Below, in pieces: positions 46,911-60,300 of a stretch of 64,000 nucleotides of DNA; position 1 is the first letter of the stretch; every line of letters begins with the position of its first letter. A program made the position numbers and the translations under genes. The DNA comes from Vicia villosa (lineage: Eukaryota > Streptophyta > Magnoliopsida > Fabales > Fabaceae): positions 655,510 through 719,509 of the forward strand of contig NW_026705395.1 of NCBI RefSeq assembly GCF_029867415.1, given 5' to 3'. The notes under the pieces were generated by a model that saw nothing but the letters and a program-made list of their open reading frames with translations, was not told the DNA's origin and made no database searches.

Positions 46911-48519
46911 GATATAAAAGAGATACTCCTAGCATAGAGATGAAAAATGTCTAATCTCCTAGGGTATTTGTTTTGGATATTGGGGATGCTTATAAGAAGC
47001 CCGTGGGTCCTTGTACGAAGCCCAAGAGGAAGCTATCCGAGGGTCCTTGCATTGTAAGCCCAAGAGGAGGCTATGGGAGGGACAATCCAGGGTCCTTGCA
47101 TTGTAAGCCCAAGAGGAGGCTATGGGAGGGTCACTCGTTTGTACAAAGCCCAAGGGGAGGCATGGTATAGTTGGTCTGAGCTCTTAGAGCGATTTCACCG
47201 GGAAACCATACTCTATGTCCTAACCTAAACTAGTGGAGATTCTTTGCACAAAGCCCAATAGGAGGCTATGGGGAACCTAGTGTTGTACTAAGTTGAACAA
47301 GCACACATATCACACATATGAACAAACATGAACAAGTATGAACAAGTACATGAATAGATATGAACAATTATATCATTAACAAAGTGTGTGTATATAATGG
47401 AGTTTATGAAGGAAATATACCTGTAAGCATGATCCATTTGTATACACAGGGCTCGGGACTTACACTCGGGGAGAGGTCCGCTTGAGTTTATTCAAAGCCA
47501 TGTAAACAGGTATTTACAAAGGGGCTTGGGACTTATACCTACATGGAGGCCCATGGTATATTTTTGGGAAGATTTAAAGAAAAACCTTCATTTTTGATTT
47601 GTTATTCAAAGTTAAAAAACAAATTAAGATATGTACAAAAATGTGTGTGTACAATGAAATACCTAATTTCATGTACAGGAATGGGTATGTACAAAAGGGG
47701 CTTTGGGACTTATACCTACGTGGAGGCCCGTGTTTTATTTACAAAACATGGTTGATTGTTTATTAACAGAGCGCGAAGTTTCGCTTTTGAAAAACTGTTT
47801 GAAGATTGTTTGAAAAGTTTATTCTGTTTGAAGAAAAACTGTACAAAAAAGAAAAGAAATGGGACTTACACTCTCTAATATTCGAGAGGCCCCTGTTTTA
47901 TTTTCATAAAACAGGGTGGGTAGTTTTGAAAAAAAGATGTGAGATTTATTGTTTTAAAAACAGTTTGAAAAGTATTGTTTTGAAAAAGTTTTCTGTACAA
48001 AGAAAAACTGTAAAAGGAAAAAAAAGAGTGGGTCTTATACTCTCTAATATTCGAGAGGCCCCACATCGTTTTGAAAATCAATTGATCAATTAAAAAGATT
48101 TAATCAATAGTTTCAAAAAGAAATGGTTTATGGTTTTGAAAAGAATGATCGTTTGTTTTAAAACGGTTTGAATTTGAAAGAAATCAAATTAATTAAGATA
48201 AACACAAAGATTACACTTAATTAACACCTAAATGATTAGGGTTTGATCACAAAATATTTACAAGTGATTATGTTAAAAAAAACAAATGAAAAATAATATT
48301 TTAAAGTATTTAAAACACTTAAAAATAAGTCATTTTAAACCTATTTAAAAATGTATCAAATAAATATTTTTTGATGATTTTTTTTGGTATTCATAAAATA
48401 TGTATATTAAACAAAGAGTATGCAAAAAATGAAGTTAAAATGAGTTAATTTGCTATGTTAATTAATTAAGTGAAGTTGTTAAGAAAATGAATGAGAAAAG
48501 TGGCAAAAAATAAGCTTTT

Positions 48520-48596
48520 GGTCCTGCCAGGGTTTGAACCCACGCCCTCTCTCTCACCAGCCAAAACACACAACCAACTGAGCCACGCTTGTGGCT
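48520..48596 (-). other. tRNA-like A box and B box inside the LTR (second copy)
   Basis: B-box-like gggtttgaaccc at 48530-48541 and A-box-like ccaactgagcca at 48574-48585 (both given on plus) are unchanged from the solo LTR copy. Spacing is again 32 nt. No tRNA fold is supported. Confidence 0.6.
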
Positions 48597-49537
48597 TGTT
48601 AATAACACGCATCAAACTGATTATATTTTAAAACTTGGATTTGAAATTTCTGAAACAAAAATGGCGCCAAGAACACACCTTCAACTGATTTTTGAAAATC
48701 TTTGAAACTGGATTGTTTTGATCAAGTAGATAGTCTATCTTGCTCGGTTTTGGACGAGGAACACAATGGTACCAATTAATTGCATTTATTTTCACTCTAA
48801 GATCATTGGTTTTCTGATGAACACGAAGAACCCTAATCTTATGATTCAATCTGAAATTGTGTATAATTGATGAATTGTGAAATTGATTGAGGGCTATTGA
48901 TCAGTGATAGTGCAGAAACAAGATAGCAACTCAATTTTTCATTTATGATGCATGTATGTATGAGTTTGAAGTTCATAGCACTTACCTTCAAAAACGGCCA
49001 AGCTGGGATTCGAATTCTGCAATAGAGGTGTTACAGAAGTTGTTTGATGATCTGGATAGCTTCAATGGACCATATGGAAGGTGTCTGGATGCTTGGAGTG
49101 GATTGAAAACATCTGGATCAGTTGGTGGAACCCGATCTGCAGTTGCTTCAAGTATGAATCGAGCTTGGTGATTCTGAAGTTTTTGATTGATGATGAGTGT
49201 TGGGATAGTTCATATATGATATATATGAGGTGTTGGAAGTGTTAGTTTGGACAGATATAGCTTGGTATGGATTTTGGCATGATAAGGTTCAATATATGCA
49301 AATATGGAAGTGAGGTAGTGATTTTGAGTTTTGAGGTGTTTTTGGGTGTATGAGTGATTCAAACACATCCCATATGGTGTTTATGGTTTGTTAGAATCAT
49401 CACTTTGGCCATAGCTTCAAGGATTTGGAGGTTGAGTTTTCTACCTCTTTGAAAACTATGAAACTTGCAATTCAAGAAAGAAGAGAGAAAACCTATAATT
49501 GTGAGGTTTTGGTGTGAATTTGAATGTGGTAAGGACC

Positions 49538-49547
49538 TCTATTTATA
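49538..49547 (-). promoter_or_regulatory. Candidate LTR TATA box
   Basis: Reads TATAAATAGA on the minus strand, as in the solo LTR at 4581-4590. Confidence 0.55.
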
Positions 49548-51120
49548 GGCCAAGGTTTCTGAATACAAAGCTTTGCAAGTTGCTTCAAGAAGTGATGATT
49601 TGGCTTAAGAGATAAAATGGAATCTTTCACATTAAATGCAAATGGTTAAAGTAACTAAACCATGGTTATTTTGGCCAAGCTTCTTATCTCTTTCCTATCT
49701 GATCTTAAACCAGAAAATATCTCTCAATCATTGCTTTGGTGTGTCATCACTTGAATTATAGGTCATGTAGTCTTGAAACTTAGTGAAAAATGGTGAAAAT
49801 TCAAGTGAAAATGATCACTAATGTCAAAATTCAAAACCATAGCTACACTCCATATTTTTTCATGCTCTTGGACATTTTGGAAAGCTCATATTACACACTT
49901 CAAAACCCTAGTTGAAAGTTTCTTCAAGACCTTTAAGGAAATGGGTGAAAAAGATCCATGACTTTGAAGAAAATGAGATTTCAAGTGAAGTTTTCAAAAA
50001 GTACCAACTTTGAAGCTCCATATCTCTTAAATGGTTGATCTTATGGAAAAAATTTATATGTGTCAAAGTTGTTTATTGGATCAAAATCTACAACTTTCAT
50101 GTTGGAAGTTTTTTTCAGTTTGTAGGTGAAATTTTGAGTTATTCCCTTCCAAAGTTTGGAAAAAACCATGAAAAACACTTAGAAATTTTTCTAAGTATGA
50201 AAAGTCAAACTTTTGACTTTTTGATTTTTGATTGATTTTCTTGATTTTTCTTGATCAAATGACTTCTCATATCATATATTGATGATTCAAAACTTCAAAA
50301 GTCATGGTTGACCAAAATTCCCCAAAAGTCAATGGTGATCTTGTACAGTTGACTTTTCAGACGAATCGCGTTTCTGGAGATTTCAAATGAAACAGGCTAC
50401 CCTCATCAAATGAATGGTATGAATGAATCATATTGAAGCATTAGAGGATATTGAGCCATGGTTTGAGTTGTGACACCATGTCCTGATTAAAAAGTCAGTG
50501 GTTTAGTGAATTAGGTCAAAAACCCTAATTGTCGACCTGATGAAATTGATGACTGTGGGTCTTGAATTGAGATGTAATTTCCATTGTATATTGTCATAGG
50601 GATTATTTGAGGATGATTGAAACCTTTGATTGACTCCCTGGGGATTTTTAGGGTTTCCCAAATGTGATCCCTGATTTTAGTCCCTGATAGTTCAAAACCC
50701 AGATCTGAGGATTTGTCTGATCAATCTTTGTGCAGAAGATGTTATGAGCCAATGGATTAAGTCAAAATGATGCACTTGGGGTCTTGAGGTCATGTCCCAA
50801 GTCATTATGTCAATCTCTGAGCAAAAGTCAGGAGTATGCTATCTTCAGTCAAAACCCTAATCTGGTTGGTTCAGAGCTGTTGAGTTTGTTGAAGTGAATC
50901 TCTGGGGACCAAATGTTGGTTGTTGATGAAGATGATTCATTTGAAATGAAGGGAGAACAAAACCCTAATTGATTGTTACTTGTACTGATGAGTGTTTTCT
51001 TGATTAAACCCTGCTGAGTCACAAGTAGCAAACACAAGCTATGCAATTTGTTAGAGATGCAAATGATGCATATGCAAATGATATGAGGTGGTATCTTAGG
51101 TCAAAAATTGGGGTATGACA

Positions 51121-51134
51121 GATGCCCCTATTTA
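51121..51134 (-). other. Minus-strand Ogre polypurine tract
   Basis: On the minus strand this reads taaataggggcatc immediately before TGTCATACCCC. It differs from the Ogre-1/2 tract by one base. Confidence 0.8.
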
Positions 51135-51404
51135 AGTTTCTTCAACCTGAGACATGAAGATTGAAAATCTTCGTTTTGATAGGGTGGAAGAGACTTAAAT
51201 ATCAGAAGACGCGAATTTTGGACCTAAGATACCAAAATTGCGAATGATGCAAGGATATCTTTACCGAGGGAATATCAAGAACTGACTCTGCTGGGGAAAA
51301 GAGATTGGGAAGGATGTCTCAATCCGTTTTAGGAAGAGAATCCGTTTTTCGGGAAAGCAAGTGTATGCTTCACCGGGGAATGATAGCTTTGTAAAAAACT
51401 TACC

Positions 51405-51700
51405 AATCGACATTATCGACTATCAACACAGGGATAGACTTGTTTAATAATGCGAAGGTGAAAGGTACGAAACTGTGTTACCGACTACCAGCATGGTGAT
51501 AGATTTGACACGGTAAAAAGAGTTTCAAAGGTTCGGTTAATATTACCGACTATCAGCCTGGTGATAGACATGTTAATAATATAACCAGAACAAAAGGTTT
51601 ACCAACTACCAGCCTCGTGATAGCGGTTTTGAAGACATGATCAATTATCAGCCGAGTGATAAAATGATTCTGGAGACTTTGCTAGGGAAATTACTGGTTA
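51405..51700. repeat. Degenerate repeats with 'ccgactatcagcctggtgatag'-type units
   Basis: About five units of 55-75 bp contain gactaycagcntggtgatag with variable spacers. Confidence 0.6.
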
Positions 51701-52399
51701 TTCAGCCTTGTGAACAGTAATAAGGCCCTGATTGTCAAATGATCTTCATGATTGATTTCCTTGAGAGGAAATTTCTTTTGAAAGAGACATAATCTGCTCA
51801 GAAGATGAGGCTATTGCTTATTGTCTGTTTTTCACGACTCTGTTTGAGGAATCGGAATTTGAATCTTTGGTAAAGACAGGGTTCTAACCAAGAATGAATT
51901 GGAAAGAAATAGTCAAACAAGACTTTGCACCCATGAGGAATGAACTCAACTGGGGATCTCCTCCTTTGTTTTGAAAGGAGAAACTAAAGCAACCTTCTTC
52001 CACGAGGAATTATCTCAGTGGGGAACTGGAGAAAGAATATGTTCTTTTCTGCTTATGGGTGACAACCTACTTGGAGAGATGACACGCCCATATTTGTTTC
52101 TTCTTTTTTCTTTTTTTTTTCTTTTTGAGGATAGATATATCCTAAACAAGTGACTCTAAATCAAACATTGAAAAATGCAAGAATGCATAAATGATGCAAA
52201 TATGTATGAATGATGAATGTCATGAATGTAGCATGCATGCTGACGATACTGACAGACAAAAGAGTATGTACTGAAGAGAGGGACCGACGTCGCGATACAA
52301 CCAGATACTCAGCAAATGTTCTTCAACACGGTGTAGATAACACAGGTGATGAATGGTGCTGCGTGCTTTAAACTTCTCTGGGGAAGATACGCATCTTTA

Positions 52400-52515
52400 C
52401 TGAGATGGAAGAGCTTCTTCACTGGAGATTGGAAATCTTCGTCACTGGGGATAAAAGACCTTCTTCACTGGGGATAGAAGAGCTTTTTCACTGGGGATAG
52501 AAGAGCTTCTTCCTA
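52400..52515. repeat. Short tandem repeats 'gaagagcttcttcactgggg'
   Basis: About five units of 24-29 bp with cttcactggggat or a variant occur in a row. Confidence 0.7.
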
Positions 52516-52954
52516 TGGAGATAGCTGTTGATGTTCCTTCCGTTGTTCACAACTCAAAGGAAAATTTCGCTTTTATTTTGAAAAAGAAAAGTGAAGTAAA
52601 TTCATTTAAAACTTTTTTTCTTTTTTTCAAAAGTAAATAACACAATTAAAGCGTCATTTTGAAAGCTAAAAGAAATTAGAGATTGCAAACAAATGGGCAC
52701 AAGGCTCAAATTTATTTAATAGGATGGAAACCCGCTAAAGGCGTGATTCCATGGAGTATTTACAAAAGTTGGAAATGGTAATTATGCGGAAAAGGCTACA
52801 TTGAAAGCAATAACCACAATCCCCTTAACAACTTTGAGTTCCAACTGTGTTTGTCGCTTCAGATTGATAATGATTTGATCGAAGATCCTTTGATGGAAAA
52901 AGACGATTCAGGTGACGAAGTATGGACTGATGCAGTTACTTTGTCATAAATCCC

Positions 52955-53115
52955 TAATTTTTGCCTAGATTGCCCTTTCAGGTTTTCAATCTACCGGGAT
53001 AAATTTTTTCTGTTTATTGTCTCTAATTTTTGCCTGGACCGCCCTTTCGGGTTTTCAGTCCACCGAGACGCTCATTTTTGCCTAAGTCGCCCTTTGCGGG
53101 TTTTCGACTTGCCGA
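52955..53115. repeat. Three repeats with 'atttttgcctagrttgccctt' just after pol
   Basis: Units near 52960, 53025 and 53070 share 'tttttgcc', 'cgccctttcgggttttc' and a closing 'ccgag' or 'ccggg'. They lie within about 180 bp of the pol stop on the minus strand. Confidence 0.65.
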
Positions 53116-53134
53116 GCTGTTCTTTTGTAATTTT

Positions 53135-56100
53135 TTAGACAAAGTATTTCTTGACTGCATCAGCATTCACAGGATATGGGAGTTCATCACCATCCATGGT
53201 TGCAAGAGTCATGGCGCCGCCAGAAAATGTTCTTTTGACAACATACGGGCCTTCGTAATTAGGAGACCATTTGCCCCTAGAATCTGGTTGAAAAGACAAG
53301 ATCTTTTTAAGCACGAGGTCGCCTTCTCGAAATTCACGAGGTCGAACCTTTTTGTTGAAAGCCTGTTTCATCCTTGCTTGGTATAACTGTCCATGGCATA
53401 GAGCAGTCATACGTTTTTCTTCGATTAAGTTCAACTGATCGTATCTGTTTTGACACCATTCAGCCTCTGATAACTTAGTCTCCATGAGGACTCTCATTGG
53501 TGGGATTTCAACTTCCACGGGGAGTACAGCTTCCATGCCGTATACTAGAGAAAAGGGAGTTGCCCCTGTTGAAGTACGCACTGAAGTACGGTATCCATGT
53601 AAAGCAAATGGCAGCATTTCATGCCAGTCTTTGTAAGTGACGACCATTTTCTGGACGATCTTCTTAATGTTCTTGTTAGCAGCTTCGACGGCGCCGTTCA
53701 TTTTTGGCCTGTAAGGAGAAGAGTTATGATGCTCAATCTTGAATTCCTCACATAATTCTTTCATCATTTTGTTATTCAAGTTTGAACCATTGTCAGTAAT
53801 GATCTTGCTGGGAATACCATATCGGCAAATGATGTTGTTCTTGATAAACCTTACAACCACTTGTCTTGTAACATTGGCATAAGACGCTGCTTCGACCCAT
53901 TTGGTGAAGTAATCAATTGCTACCAAGATGAAACGATGACCGTTTGAAGCTTTTGGTTCGATCATTCCAATCATGTCGATACCCCACATGGAGAAAGGCC
54001 ACGGAGATGAGAGAACGTTGAGTAGAGTCGGCGGCACATGGATCTTATCTGCATAGATCTGGCACTTGTGACATCTCTTCGCGTGTTTGTAACAGTCTGA
54101 TTCCATTGTCAACCAATAGTATCCTGCTCTTAAGATCTTTTTGGACATTGCATGCCCACTTGAATGAGTTCCAAAGGACCCTTCATGCACTTCATGCATT
54201 AACATGTCTGCTTCGTGTCTATCCACGCATCTGAGCAAAACCATGTCGAAATTTCTTTTGTATAGCACATCTCCGTTCAGGAAGAAACTGCCAGAAAGCC
54301 TCCTTAGAGTTTTCTTATCTTTGTTTGATGCCCCAAGCGGGTACTCTTGAGTTTGAAGGAAGCGTTTGATGTCGTGGAACCACGGTTTATCATCGATGAC
54401 TGCTTCAGTTGCAAACACATAAGCGGGCCTTTCAAGGTGCGTGATCCTGACTTTAGGCACATCATTCCAGTGACTGACTTTGATCATGGAAGATAGAGTA
54501 GCCAAGGCGTCTGCCATTCGATTCTGATCTCGAGGTATATGATGCAATTCAACCTGGTTGAAGAAAGTCAACAGACGTCTTGCATAATCTCTGTAAGGAA
54601 TCAATCCAGGGTGGTAAGTTTCCCACTTGTCTTTGATTTGGTTGATCACGAGGGCTGAATCTCCATATATGTCGAGGATCTTGATCCTTAAGTCAACGGC
54701 TTCTTCGAGACCCATGATACAAGCTTCATATTCTGCGATGTTGTTGGTGCACTCAAATAACAATCTGGCGGAGAACGGGATATGAGTACCCTTGGGAGTG
54801 ATGATGATTGCCCCAATTCCATTGCCAAAAGCGTTTACTGCTCCATCAAAAATTAGGCCCCATCTTGATCCGGGTTCAGGACCTTCTTCAGGTAACGGTT
54901 CGTCACAATCTTTCATCTTCAAGTACATGATATCTTCATCAGGAAAGTCAAGCTTGAGAGATTGATATTCATTAATTGGTTGATGCGCCAAATGATCGGC
55001 GAGAATGCTTCCTTTGACCGCTTTTTGAGCACGGTATTCAATGTCATATTCGGATAACAGCATTTGCCATCGGGCAATCCTTCCTGTTAAGGCAGGCTTT
55101 TCAAAGACATATTTGATCGGATCCATTTTGGAGATTAACCAAGTAGTATTGTTGATCATGTATTGGCGGAGACGTTTTGAAGCCCAAGCCAAAGCACAAC
55201 ATGTTTTTTCGAGCATGGAGTAACGAGACTCACAGTCTGTGAATTTCTTACTCAAGTAATAGATGGCATGCTCCTTCTTACCAGTTTCATCTTGTTGTCC
55301 AAGCATACAACCCATGGATTCTTCTAACACAGTAAGGTACATGATTAATGGTCTTCCTTCAACTGGAGGAATCAATATTGGTGGTTCTAACAGGTACCCT
55401 TTGATACTGTCGAACGCTTTCTGGCAATCTTCAGTCCATACAACCCCTTGATCTTTGCGGAGAAGCTTGAAAATTGGCCCACATGTAGCAGTCATTTGAG
55501 AGATAAATCTGGAGATGTAGTTCAATCGTCCGAGAAACCCTCTTACTTGCTTTTCAGTCTTTGGTGCAGGCATCTCTTGAATAGCTCTGACTTTGTCGGG
55601 ATCTACTTCAATACCTCTTTGGCTGACAATGAAACCCAAGAGTTTTCCAGATCTAACCCCAAAAGTACATTTGTTAGGATTCAAGCGAAGCTGATATTTC
55701 CTTAGTCGTTGAAACAACTTCAAAAGGTATTCAATATGTTCTTCTTCTGTGCTGGACTTGGCTATCATGTCGTCCACATAAACTTCTATTTCTTTATGCA
55801 TCATGTCATGAAAGAGAGTAGTCATTGCTCTTTGGTAAGTTGCGCCTGCATTCTTTAATCCAAATGGCATCACTTTGTAGCAAAAGGTACCCCATGGGGT
55901 GATGAAAGATGTCTTCTCCATGTCTTCAGGAGCCATCTTGATCTGATTATAACCGGAGAACCCGTCCATGAAGGAAAAGACGTTGAACTTAGCGGTGTTA
56001 TCAACCAACATGTCAATATGTGGTAATGGAAAGTCATCTTTTGGACTGGCCTTGTTCAAGTCACGGTAGTCAACACACATTCTGACTTTGCCATCTTTCT

Positions 56101-56600
56101 TCGGAACTGGCACTATGTTGGCCAACCATTGAGGATACTCAGAGGTGACAAGAAAACCTGCGTCGAGTTGCTTTTGAACTTCCACTTTGATCTTGTTAGC
56201 CATATCAGGGTGAGTCCTTCGCAATTTCTGCTTAACCGGCGGACATTCTGGCTTCAATGGCAAGTAATGCTGAACAATATTGGTATCCAACCCAGGCATG
56301 TCTTGGTAGGACCAGGCAAACACGTCAACATATTCTTTGAGAAGGTCTGTCAACTTACTCTTGACATCAGTATCAAGGAGCGATCCAATGGTCACTTCTT
56401 TTTTGTCTTCTTCAGAACCCAAGTTGATCTTTTCTAAAGGCTCTTTGTGAGGCAGAATGGCTCTTTCCTCGTGCTTAAGTAATCGAGAAATCTCGTCTGG
56501 GATCTCCTCTTCTTCCTCTTCCTCGGCTTCAAACACAGGAAACTCAAAGTTGGGAGAGGGCATAGGGTTATTGCATTCAATGGGTTTATCAATAGTAAAT
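53135..56600 (-). CDS. pol: Ogre pol: reverse transcriptase, two RNase H domains, integrase (exon 2)
   Basis: Counting from the methionine at 56608, the frame has 1157 residues. After an acidic linker (about 25-60) comes a reverse transcriptase (about 120-330) with MDGFSGY at 214-220 and the catalytic YVDD at 277-280. A first RNase H domain follows (about 420-540), in which the first catalytic Asp seems replaced ('MYLTVLEES'). A second, archaeal-type RNase H follows (about 580-705) with D588, E626, D650 and D700. Dual RNase H is the hallmark of the Tat/Ogre lineage. Integrase shows a zinc-binding HHCC region (histidines near 808 and 815, C846, C849) and the D878, D939, E975 triad with 35 residues between the last two. 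A C-terminal domain ends at 53135. The enzyme copies element RNA to DNA and inserts it in the nucleus. The methionine lies in the intron, so the CDS is given from the predicted acceptor (56600). No stop or missing catalytic residue is seen in RT, the second RNase H or integrase. Confidence 0.9.
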
Positions 56601-56950
56601 CTGCACATGTGATTTATATTTATTTCAGAAAATTTATGAATGCAAGAGTGTATGCAGATTTTTTGAAAAACTTTTTTTTATTTTGGTTTTTTAGGATTAC
56701 CATTTCCAGAAAAAAGCAAAAATAAAACACATAATGTAGGGAATTCAAAATGACACTTTATTTTTGATTCATTTTTGAAACAAAGCCCTAAACACAAACT
56801 CATTTGTCTTGGGCAGGACAAAGAGGGAAACTTTTAAAACAAAGCCCTATACACAAAGTTATTTGGGCGGAATATTTAAAAGCAAAGCCCTATAAAACAT
56901 CTCTCTGCTTTGGGCAAGGCAGGAGGTCAAAATAACAGCGAAGTGATTAC
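56601..56950 (-). other. Predicted intron between protease and reverse transcriptase (350 bp)
   Basis: On the minus strand the upstream exon ends ...gctcaaa, followed by GTAATC (first intron base at 56950). The intron ends CACATGTGCAG (last base 56601), before atttactattg. Removing it deletes the stop codon at 56947-56949 and joins the two frames in phase. Introns at this place are established for Ogre elements. The interval contains three copies of an 'aaagcccta' motif about 50-60 bp apart (56782-56900). Use in this copy is not shown. Confidence 0.75.
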
Positions 56951-57384
56951 TTTGAGCGGCGAACAACATTCGGAACGTCGACAGCCTTCCAGTAGCAACG
57001 AACTCCTCTGTGTATTATGTATTCAGGAAAATTCTCCCCAGAGTGATCTTCAGTATTGACATTGACCGCTGGTCGAGCAGGATTTGAAGGTCCTGGTTTG
57101 TCACCCTTGTTCTTTGTAGAGTTGAAACGGTCTTCTTCTACTTCTTGAAGAGCATAAGATGAGTCACAATCTTCAGAATTTTCAGGATGTATTTCCCAGT
57201 CTTCAGGATGAAGAGACTCATTGTCAGCGACACTTTCTGAGTCAGTTGCGGGATCATCTTCCCCTTCATCTTCAAAAATGGCATTTATGTGATAATAACC
57301 ATCTTCAGGATTATGAACCTTGGCAGATACATCGAATCCGAAATCTTCAGTAACTTCAGGCTGCTGAGAAAATTGACAGGGCAT
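56951..57384 (-). CDS. Ogre linker between protease and RT (continuation of gag-pro after a frame change)
   Basis: This frame (from the methionine at 57384 to the predicted donor site at 56950) codes about 145 residues, very acidic and Ser/Asp-rich, ending 'VDVPNVVRRSK' before a TAA that lies inside the predicted intron. It overlaps the end of the gag-pro frame by about 100 bp in a frame shifted by -1. The overlap region reads sensibly in this frame and poorly in the gag-pro frame, so the ancestral protein probably crossed from one to the other near 57380. No catalytic motif is present. It is the spacer between protease and RT in the polyprotein. Confidence 0.65.
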
Positions 57385-60300
57385 TGATAAGCCTCTTCTG
57401 GTTGACTATTATATTCAAAGGAATCTCCCCATCCAGTTGGTTGGATATCCTCAATCGCAATCTTGTAACTTTCAGGTGCAGTATATTTCACCATATAATC
57501 AAATTTTCCACTTGGTTGTCCCAAGGTGTCCCAGATTTCTGCAGGAACAGGTTCAGTTTCATTGCCTTTGGATTTCTCTGAAGGAGGATGTGGTTCTTCC
57601 TGAGATATGTATCCCGAGTCATTGAGATAACATTTCCATTCTTCTTCAGGATCAGGTAGACCTTCTTCGACGCATTCTTCAATAAGGACATTAACCTCTT
57701 GAGGAATTGGGTTAAGGAATCCTCCACTAATGAATGTTTCTTTGATCGGACGAAGGGTTTCATCCTTCTTAGTGCAGTTTGAGAATGTTGGTGAACATCC
57801 GAGACCTGCTCTGGTTTTGTTCTTGGTAGGGATCACAACTTGCCCCCAGCCAGTGGTAGTTCCATCTTTCACTACTTTTACTGCCTCTTTATATGAAGAA
57901 ATTGATGCTTTCTTTTTGGAAGATTCGTCTTCTAAAGAGAGACCTTGGAACTGCGTTCCTTCCACATCATCGGCACTTATGAAAGAGAAATTGGATAAAT
58001 GGCTCACCATCAAGGCTTGTTCTCCACTTATCGTTACCAATTTTCCATTTGTTACAAATTTTAACTTTTGATGGAGCGTAGAAGTTACTGCCCCTGCTTC
58101 ATGGATCCATGGTCGTCCTAACAAACAGCTATAAGCAGCTTGAATGTCCATGACCTGGAAGGTGATTTGAAATGTATGTGGACCAATTGTCATGGGAAGG
58201 TTGACTTCGCCGATAACAGATTTTCGCGATCCATCAAATGCTTTGACAACTACACCACTGAACTTCATAGGCATTCCTTGGTAAGACAAACGAGCAAGAG
58301 TCGTCTTTGGCATCACATTCAAGGAAGATCCGGTGTCTACCAACACATTGGACAAAGAGTCTGACTGACAGTTCATAGAAATGTGTAAAGCAAGATTGTG
58401 ATTTCTACCCTCCTCGGGGAGTTCTTCATCACAGAAGCTTAAATTGTTGCAAGCAGTTATGTTGGCTATTATCCCATCAAAGTGATCAACAGTCACATCA
58501 TGATCTACAAAAGCTTGATCCAAAACTCTCATCAGGGCTTCCCTGTGGGCTTCTGAATTCAACAGCAATGAAAGTATTGAGATTTTTGAAGGAGTCTGCA
58601 TGAGCTGATCCACAATCTTGTATTCACTTCTTTTGATAAGCTTCAAAATTTCATCAAAGTCTGGATTGACATTGGTTCCACTGGATTGACCAACATCAAT
58701 GTTTGTATTACTGACAGGAGTTTCCTCAGGATTCCCCACTGGCGTATTGACAGGATTTTGCCTGGTTGCAGGAGCAACAGGCTGCTTTGGAGGTAGTGGA
58801 GTATACACACGTCCACTTCTTGTTACACGACTTACATCAGCGATGTTTACGACAGATGAAAGAGTTGGTAAAGGAACTTCTTGTCCATTCTTTATCATTG
58901 TGGCATTGTAGTTGTATGGAACTGCCTTGTCAGAGTCATAAGGAACAGGTCCAGGTAGACAAATGATCAAAGGAGCAACAGGAACCTTCGGCTTGTTGTA
59001 AGTAACTTCCATGCGCTCAGGCATGTTGAAATGAGGAACGATGACGTTAACTGTAGGCATTTCCGAGTTGATATCTGAGACTAAAAGCTCATGCGGATAG
59101 CATCCTATCATGTTAACTTCATTTTCATCCCTATTTCGGTAGATCTGAAGAGTACCATTATCCAACAGAACTTGGAGATCTCTTCTCACAATTGAACATC
59201 CGTGAGGATCTACACAACATATGCTACAGGAACCGTATTGATGCTGGCGAAAATTCTGCCCTCGACAGAGAGTGGCGTGCATTTGTACCAAATTGGCTCT
59301 TGAGTAATTGATATTATAGACCCGGTATGGACCAGGACACCCATATACCATGTTTACAACATGCCCTCCATGATTGGGCAGCGGATTTGCTTGCACATTT
59401 GGATTCAAATTTCTGAAAGAGAGGAGATTAGATCTTACCAACCTCTGAACTTCATATTTCAAAGCTATGCAATGCTCAAGATCATGGCCAGGTGCTCCTT
59501 GATGATAAGGGCATGAGACCTCAGCTTTGTACCACCATGGGAGTCTCTCAGGTACTGGTGGTGGTGCTTTAGTTTGAATAAGGCCTCTTTCAATCAGTGC
59601 AGGGTACAATTCTGTGTAGGTCATCGGAATCGGATCAAACTGTGGAGCTCTTTGCACACGATTCTGATTATTGTTCAGCTGCTGAGCCTGTGGTCGAGGC
59701 TGTTGTTGCTGAAACTGTGGGGTAAATCCCGGATTCGGTGCTGTATTAACGACTGGCGCAATAGCAGCAATCTGTCGTTGACGATTGACATTTCCTCTTG
59801 GCTTCCCTTGGGATACCATGTCAACACTTTGTTCTTTCTTCTTTGGGAAACCACTTCCGAACTTTTTGGTTCCGCTTGAAGATCCACCTTCTTTAGTCAG
59901 ACGTCCGGTTCGGACTCCTTCTTCTAGACGCATCCCCATGTTTACCATTTCGGTGAAATCACTTGGAGCACTAGCAATCATGCGTTCATAATAAAACGGA
60001 CTGAGAGTATTCAAGAAGATCTTTGTCATCTCTTTTTCTTTTAACGGTGGATTAATCTGAGCAGCAGTTTCTCTCCATCGTTGGGCATACTCTTTGAAAG
60101 CTTCATGATCTTTCTGAGCCATGGACCGAAGCTGATCTCTGTCTGGAGCCATATCCGAGTTATACTTGTATTGTCGGACAAAGGCCTCACCTAGGTCATT
60201 GAAAGTCCGAATATTGGTGCTATCCAAGCCTGTGTACCACTTCAGTGCGGCACCAGTCAAACTGTCTTGAAAGTAATGGATGAGCAACTGATGATTATCT

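Larger units (their letters stand above)
46011..51120 (-). mobile_element. Minus-strand Ogre element, 3' LTR
   Basis: The LTR is 5110 bp and runs on plus from tgtcgcgggg to gggtatgaca, that is TGTCATACCCC...GCGACA on minus. It is a close copy of the solo LTR at 1005-6166. Its inner end abuts the PPT at 51121-51134 and the coding region beyond, which makes it the 3' LTR. The left flank is the Athila-derived array. No matching 5' LTR is in the window. Confidence 0.9.
51135..53134 (-). mobile_element. Minus-strand Ogre 3' untranslated region
   Basis: Two kilobases separate the pol stop from the PPT and hold no gene. Three short repeat clusters stand out and are listed separately (51405-51700, 52400-52515, 52955-53115). 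Repeat-rich, fast-changing 3' UTRs are known for Ogre elements. Confidence 0.75.
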
